From Polytrichum commune (taxonomy: Eukaryota; Streptophyta; Polytrichopsida; Polytrichales; Polytrichaceae): a stretch of 64,000 nt of DNA. The notes under the pieces were generated by a model that worked only from the letters and a program-made list of their open reading frames with translations, ran no database searches and was not told the origin of the DNA. Shown here piece after piece: positions 59,916-64,000 of the stretch. Numbering within the stretch: the first letter of the stretch is position 1; the number at the start of each line of letters is the position of its first letter. The stretch is from NCBI GenBank assembly GCA_950295325.1, contig OX485805.1, positions 12,806,501 to 12,870,500 on the forward strand. Reading direction: 5' to 3'. A program made the translations under genes and the position numbers.

Positions 59916-61104
59916 TGCCCCCTCCCCACTTGACATTAGCAAATAACCAAAGACTTCCCTAAACCCCGGGTAAAGCTCCCTCGGTTATAGCGGACACGTC
60001 CAACCCTATGTTCGGGGAAAACCGACGGCTAGTTCATTATCAGCCGATGGATTTCTCCTCATGGCCAGTCCAAATTTCCAACCATCGGATGGCAATCCGA
60101 CTGTAATTTCAATCTTCCGGCAATTAGCCGATGGACTAGAAAATGTCCCGGAAATGTAGCTGATTCTTCTTGTGAGTTACTGGATTTCAGCCGGAAGCAT
60201 CCAGAGCGCTATTTGTCTGGGGCATCTATGATGCACTTGAGGAAGTACCCTAAACCTTAAACTTTTTAAATTATGCAACCTTTTCATGACCAAATCGAAT
60301 TGCTTCTATGAAGAATTGGGGGACCCTTGGCCTTCAAGCGGTGAAGGCATTGCTAGGTTCAATTCCTGCCAAGGATATTAACTCTTCAAATTTAAAGTTT
60401 TGAACATGCCTTTCTTTTCACTTATTCAAGATTTTGTACTAAGAAATGATTTCTAATAACTTTTCATACATTTTTTAAACAATTAGTGTTGATATGAATT
60501 CCATTTAATCGGATATTGGCCAATGAAAATATGAGAATATAGGCAATTGGCCGATTGATTTTACAAAAGACCGGCTCTTGCCGATGTAAATTGGAAAAAA
60601 ATCCGACCCTTCGTAGCAACTACCGGCAATTAGCCACTAAGGCTTCAAAAACTTCCCGAACTTTGGTCTGGCCATCCCAATGCACCTACAAGAACTTGCT
60701 CCGGAGATTTCCAAGTAGGTTTTCGATAAGTAGCTTTCACACATGTTCATTGCTTTATCTACCAACCAATGAATGTTGGATAGTTTTGGTCCCATCCCCG
60801 AATCCCTTACTACTCATCTATCTTACCATCGGTTTTTGTTAATGGAGCTCCTCATGCCCTCATAGTTAAGACTAAAAAGCAACCAATCACAAGGACGGGA
60901 GGCCACACTTTTAAAAGTCCTATATTCTTGCCTCATGTCTAGGTACCAATGGGAGGGTCGGTGCATGGGGCTTAAAACCTCCACTTTTAAGCCATGCCAC
61001 ATCTTTTTCCAACTAGGCTCGGCACTAGATAATGTCAATGGTGTGAACACTCATTTTTAAGAACGCACTTTTAGGCTTAGCTAATGTCAAGTGGGGTGGG
61101 GGCA
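59916..61104. mobile_element. PIF/Harbinger-type MITE H1, copy 1, with insertion, TSD TAA
   Basis: The left end TGCCCCCTCCCCACTTGACA and the inverse right end (...CAAGTGGGGTGGGGGCA) are flanked by TAA at 59913-59915 and 61105-61107. A 3 bp TWA duplication is the PIF/Harbinger signature. Without the inserted block at about 60003-60670 the element would be ~520 bp, like the intact copies. It has no coding capacity. Confidence 0.88.
60003..60670. mobile_element. Unclassified ~668 bp insertion inside H1 copy 1
   Basis: The block is absent from the other three H1 copies, where GGACACGTCC runs directly into CTATCCCAATGCAC. The ends carry a weak inverted similarity (TATGTTCGGGGAA against the inverse GACCAAAGTTCGGGAAG). 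CCGGCAATTAGCC occurs near each end (60117 and 60631), and CCGATGG motifs recur. The exact TSD is unresolved. Confidence 0.6.
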
Positions 61105-61348
61105 TAATGCCCCCTTCCCACCCGACTTTACCAAATAACCAAAGTATTTCGTAAAAACTAGGTAAAGCTCCCTCGGTTATAGCGGAGGCATTCGGCCATC
61201 CCAGTGCACCTACAAGAACTTGCTCCAGAGGTTTTCAAGTAGGTTTTAGTTAAGTAGTTTTCACACATGTTCATGGTTTTATCTACCAAGCAATGAATGT
61301 TGGATAGTTTTGTCCCATCTCTAAATCCCTTACTACTCATCTATCTTA

Positions 61349-61869
61349 TGCCCCCTCCCCACCTGACTTTAGCGAAGCCTAAAAGTTGGTCCTAAAAACA
61401 TGCCCTCCACACCATCGACATTATCTAGTGCCGAGCCTAGTTGGCAAATGATGTGGCATGGCTTAAAAGTGGAGGTTTTAAGCCCCATGCACCGACCCTC
61501 CCATCGGTACCTAGACATGAGGCAAGAATATATGACTTTTAAAAGTGTGGCCTCCCGTCCTTGTGATTGGTTGCTTTTTAGTCTTAGCTATGAGGGCACG
61601 AGGAGCTCCATTAACAAAAACCGATGGTAAGGTAGATGAGTAATAAGGGATTTGGGGATGGGACAAAAACTATCCAACATTCATTGGTTGGTAGATAAAA
61701 CCATGAACATGTGTGAAAGCTACTTAACTAAAACCTACTCAAAAATCTCCGGAGCAAGTTCTTGTAGGTGCATTGGGATAGCCGGATGCCTCCCCTATAA
61801 CCAAGGGAGCTTTACCCGGGTTTTAGGAAAGACTTTGGTTATTTGGTAAAGTCGGGTGGGGAGGGGGCA
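61349..61869. mobile_element. PIF/Harbinger-type MITE H1, copy 3 (521 bp), nested, TSD TTA
   Basis: The termini are TGCCCCCTCCCCACCTGACT and ...GTCGGGTGGGGAGGGGGCA. TTA lies at 61346-61348 and 61870-61872. It sits inside copy 2. The empty site TCTATCTTACCATCGG is seen in copy 1 (near 60818-60833), proving insertion with a TTA duplication. Its orientation is opposite to the host copy. Confidence 0.93.
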
Positions 61870-62021
61870 TTACCATCAGTTTTTGTTAATGGAGCTCCTC
61901 ATGCCCTCATAGCTAAGACTAAAAAGCAACCAATCACAAGGGCGGGAGGCGACACTTTTAAAAGTCCTATATTCTTGCCTCATGTTTAGGTACCGATGGG
62001 AGGGTCGGTGCTTGGGGCTTA

Positions 62022-62426
62022 GAGCAAGCCTAGTCACTACCTGAATCTGCATCCGCATCCGGAAACAGAAAGTGGCCTCCATCCCGGATGCAGATGCAGA
62101 TGCAAGTAACTTTGCCACTCATGCCGGTAACTGTGCCACGCAATCAGTAGTAGACGGAGAATATCTACCCCTGTACCTACGGAAGGCCTGTAGAATTCAT
62201 TCAGATACCTTGTCTTATCTGGCAAGGCGCCATAATGATGTTTAACCTATACTGATAAGAGCCTTCCTACATAAGTTGATGTTATGCAAGGAGGGCGTTC
62301 CACCCTGAAGAGTTTTTCATCCACAAATTAAGTTATGCGGGACTACTGGGGGGCCTGCATCTGCATCCGCATAACGTATGAAAAAGCGCAGATGCAAATG
62401 CAGGTGCAGGGCCATTGGACTTGCCC
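62022..62426. mobile_element. Second PIF/Harbinger-type MITE (H2), 405 bp, nested, TSD TTA
   Basis: The ends are GAGCAAGCCTAGTCACTACC and the inverse of GGGCAAGTCCAATGGCCCTG, an imperfect inverted repeat continuing into CTGCATCCGCATC-like subterminal motifs. TTA occurs at 62019-62021 and 62427-62429. Copy 1 keeps the empty site GGGGCTTAAAACCTCC, which confirms the duplication. It has no coding capacity. Confidence 0.9.
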
Positions 62427-62562
62427 TTAAAACCTCCACTTGTAAGCCATGCCGCATCATTTGCCAACTAGGCTGGGCACTAGATAATGTCGATGGTGTG
62501 GAGGCCGGGTTGTTAGAACCAACTTTTAGTCTTAGCTAAAGTCAGGTGGGAAGGGGGCATAT

Positions 62563-63117
62563 ATACCTGCGACCTTAGGAAAAACCAGGATGAGCTTGCC
62601 CTGAGCCCAATAGGGCCCCAGCCTTTTTCCAGAACTAAACCTACGTAAAAGCTGCAATTATTTTTAGTCTTCATGTCAGGCTTGGAAATATTGGGATATT
62701 GTCACAGTTTCTAGACGCGCCAACTCAGCTGCCAGCTCAGCTTGGCACTAATACAGTGTCGAGGTTAGAACCTGTGTTAACTAATAAGAATGTTTTATGT
62801 AGATAAAAAACCGGCTGATAAATGTCAGGTGCGTAGAGGGCTCTTGTTGATTAGAATAAGGGAGCCTCTAAATTTGTGTGTGCTGATGAGGAAATATATG
62901 AGTGCTAAGCTTACTGCGTAAATTACCTGCTCAAAGATTTCAATTGTTGATGTTGAATATTGATATCATGCATCCAGCATTGATCTGCACCATGCAATTG
63001 AACTTCTTTGGGTCGGAACACGGTGAACATGATGTGAAATAGTTTTTGCATATTCAATGTGCAATGTTCAAAATCATTCATAGTAAGAGAATGCAGTCAC
63101 CGGGATTGCATATTGCC
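62563..63117. other. Spacer between H1 copies, nothing recognised
   Basis: There is no open frame or repeat match. If the ELF9-like gene is real, this would be intronic or intergenic. Confidence 0.35.
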
Positions 63118-63120
63118 TAA

Positions 63121-63631
63121 TGCCCCCTCCGCACTTGACATTAGCTAAGCCTAAAAGTGGGTTCTTAAAAATGAGTGTTCACACCATCGACATTATCTAG
63201 TGCCAAGCCTAGTTGGCAAATGATGTGGCATGGCTTAAAAGTGGAGGTTTTAAGCTAAAACTACCGACCCTCCCATCGGTACCTAGACATGAGGCAAGAA
63301 TGTAAGACTTCTAAAAGCATTGCCTCCCGCTCTTGTGATTGGTTGCTTTTAGTCTTAGCTATGAGAGCATGAGGAGCTCCATTAACAAAAACCGATGGTA
63401 AGTATTAAGGCATTTGGGGTTGGGACCAAAACTAACCCACATTCATTGGTTGGTAGATAAAACAATGAACATGTGTGAAAGCTACTTAACTAAAACCTAC
63501 TCAAAAATCTCCGGAGCAAGTTCTTGTAGGTGCATTGGGATAGCTGGACGTGTCCGCTATAACCGAGGGAGCTTTACCCGGATTTTAGGGAAGTGTTTGG
63601 TTATTTGCTAATGTCAAGTGGGGAGGGGGCA
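63121..63631. mobile_element. PIF/Harbinger-type MITE H1, copy 4 (511 bp), intact, TSD TAA
   Basis: The termini are TGCCCCCTCCGCACTTGACA and ...TGTCAAGTGGGGAGGGGGCA. TAA lies at 63118-63120 and 63632-63634. It is uninterrupted and serves as the reference for the nested copies. Short open frames in H1 copies are shared shadows of the repeat. Confidence 0.93.
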
Positions 63632-63634
63632 TAA

Positions 63635-64000
63635 GAGTACTGGTTTTGTACATTATGACCTGGAACATTGTAATTTGTGGCTATCATGGGCCTTTTTGAA
63701 CACTTTCTGTTGTAAATGAACAAGCTGAGGGGTAAGTAGCCGGTGAGGGGCTCTTATATTCATTTTTTTTCCAAGTCTGCAATTGTAAACCTTTATTCAA
63801 AATTGCAGTTCCACCAATGAAACAATGAGATAACATGTTGAAGCTTTCCAAACATCAAGAATGACTGCAGAAAGCAATGACTAGGATGTTTTCCACATCT
63901 TCTCTATAGTCACCCCTACTAAGATAGAGGATGCTAAAACCAACACCCTTAAATCTTGCACAATAAATACATGTGGACTCTAAGACTATCCACCACCAAG
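63635..64000. other. Right edge, nothing recognised
   Basis: No coding or repeat feature is identified. Confidence 0.35.

Larger units (their letters stand above)
61108..62559. mobile_element. PIF/Harbinger-type MITE H1, copy 2, twice interrupted
   Basis: It starts TGCCCCCTTCCCACCCGACT immediately after the TAA that ends copy 1 and finishes ...CAGGTGGGAAGGGGGCA. It is broken by copy 3 (61349-61869) and by another MITE (62022-62426). Removing both restores a ~520 bp element. The right flank is TAT rather than TAA. Confidence 0.85.

Noticed and set aside
60320..60380. tRNA-like stretch (AAGCGGTGAAGGC followed by GGTTCAATTCC)
   Set aside because: A- and B-box-like motifs are too close for a tRNA, and no acceptor stem or anticodon arm forms.
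61400..63611. Similar short proteins predicted at 61.4, 61.65, 61.9 and 63.4 kb
   Set aside because: They are translations of the H1 MITE copies in both orientations, not a gene family.

Overview
This is nuclear DNA from a land plant with a large, repeat-rich genome. The evidence is GT-AG introns, plant-type genes (a PDX1 vitamin B6 synthase, a pathogen-related protein, the first exon of an ELF9/TAT-SF1-like splicing regulator), low gene density, and many non-autonomous DNA transposons with clean target-site duplications. I cannot name the species. A Dualen-like LINE remnant and ten C/G homopolymer runs of 10-14 bases make a typical small flowering-plant genome unlikely, but this is a weak inference.

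Layout. (1) 0.2-4.1 kb: PDX1 on the minus strand, two exons split by a 2.1 kb intron packed with degenerate ~280 bp tandem repeats; its upstream region carries a near-perfect heat-shock element array. (2) 4.1-35.4 kb: no convincing gene. This stretch holds MITEs (a near-perfect foldback at 5.3 kb, hAT-type copies, a CACTA-type copy at 19.6 kb, a mariner-like remnant at 20.3 kb), two adjacent tandem arrays at 13.2-14.8 kb, a candidate solo LTR at 29.3 kb, and an inverted complex of a ~1 kb repeat at 30.5-35.3 kb. (3) 35.4-42.6 kb: a decayed LINE with endonuclease, reverse transcriptase and C-terminal remnants, and very few G on the plus strand. (4) 42.7-49.2 kb: further copies of the same repeat families and a second CACTA-type MITE. 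(5) 50.3-53.0 kb: an intact four-exon pathogen-related protein gene (251 aa). (6) 54.6-59.7 kb: a segment bounded by 30 bp inverted sequences that contains a candidate upstream ORF, the ELF9-like first exon, and a frameshifted purple acid phosphatase (PAP16-type) pseudogene. (7) 59.9-63.6 kb: four related PIF/Harbinger-type MITEs, one inserted in another, plus two further insertions; several insertion events can be proved from the paralogous empty sites.

Only PDX1 and the pathogen-related protein gene look complete. PDX1 makes pyridoxal 5'-phosphate in the cytosol, and the upstream HSE array suggests heat induction. The pathogen-related gene is probably stress or defence linked. There is no operon-like organisation. 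Most of the information in the window is transposon history.
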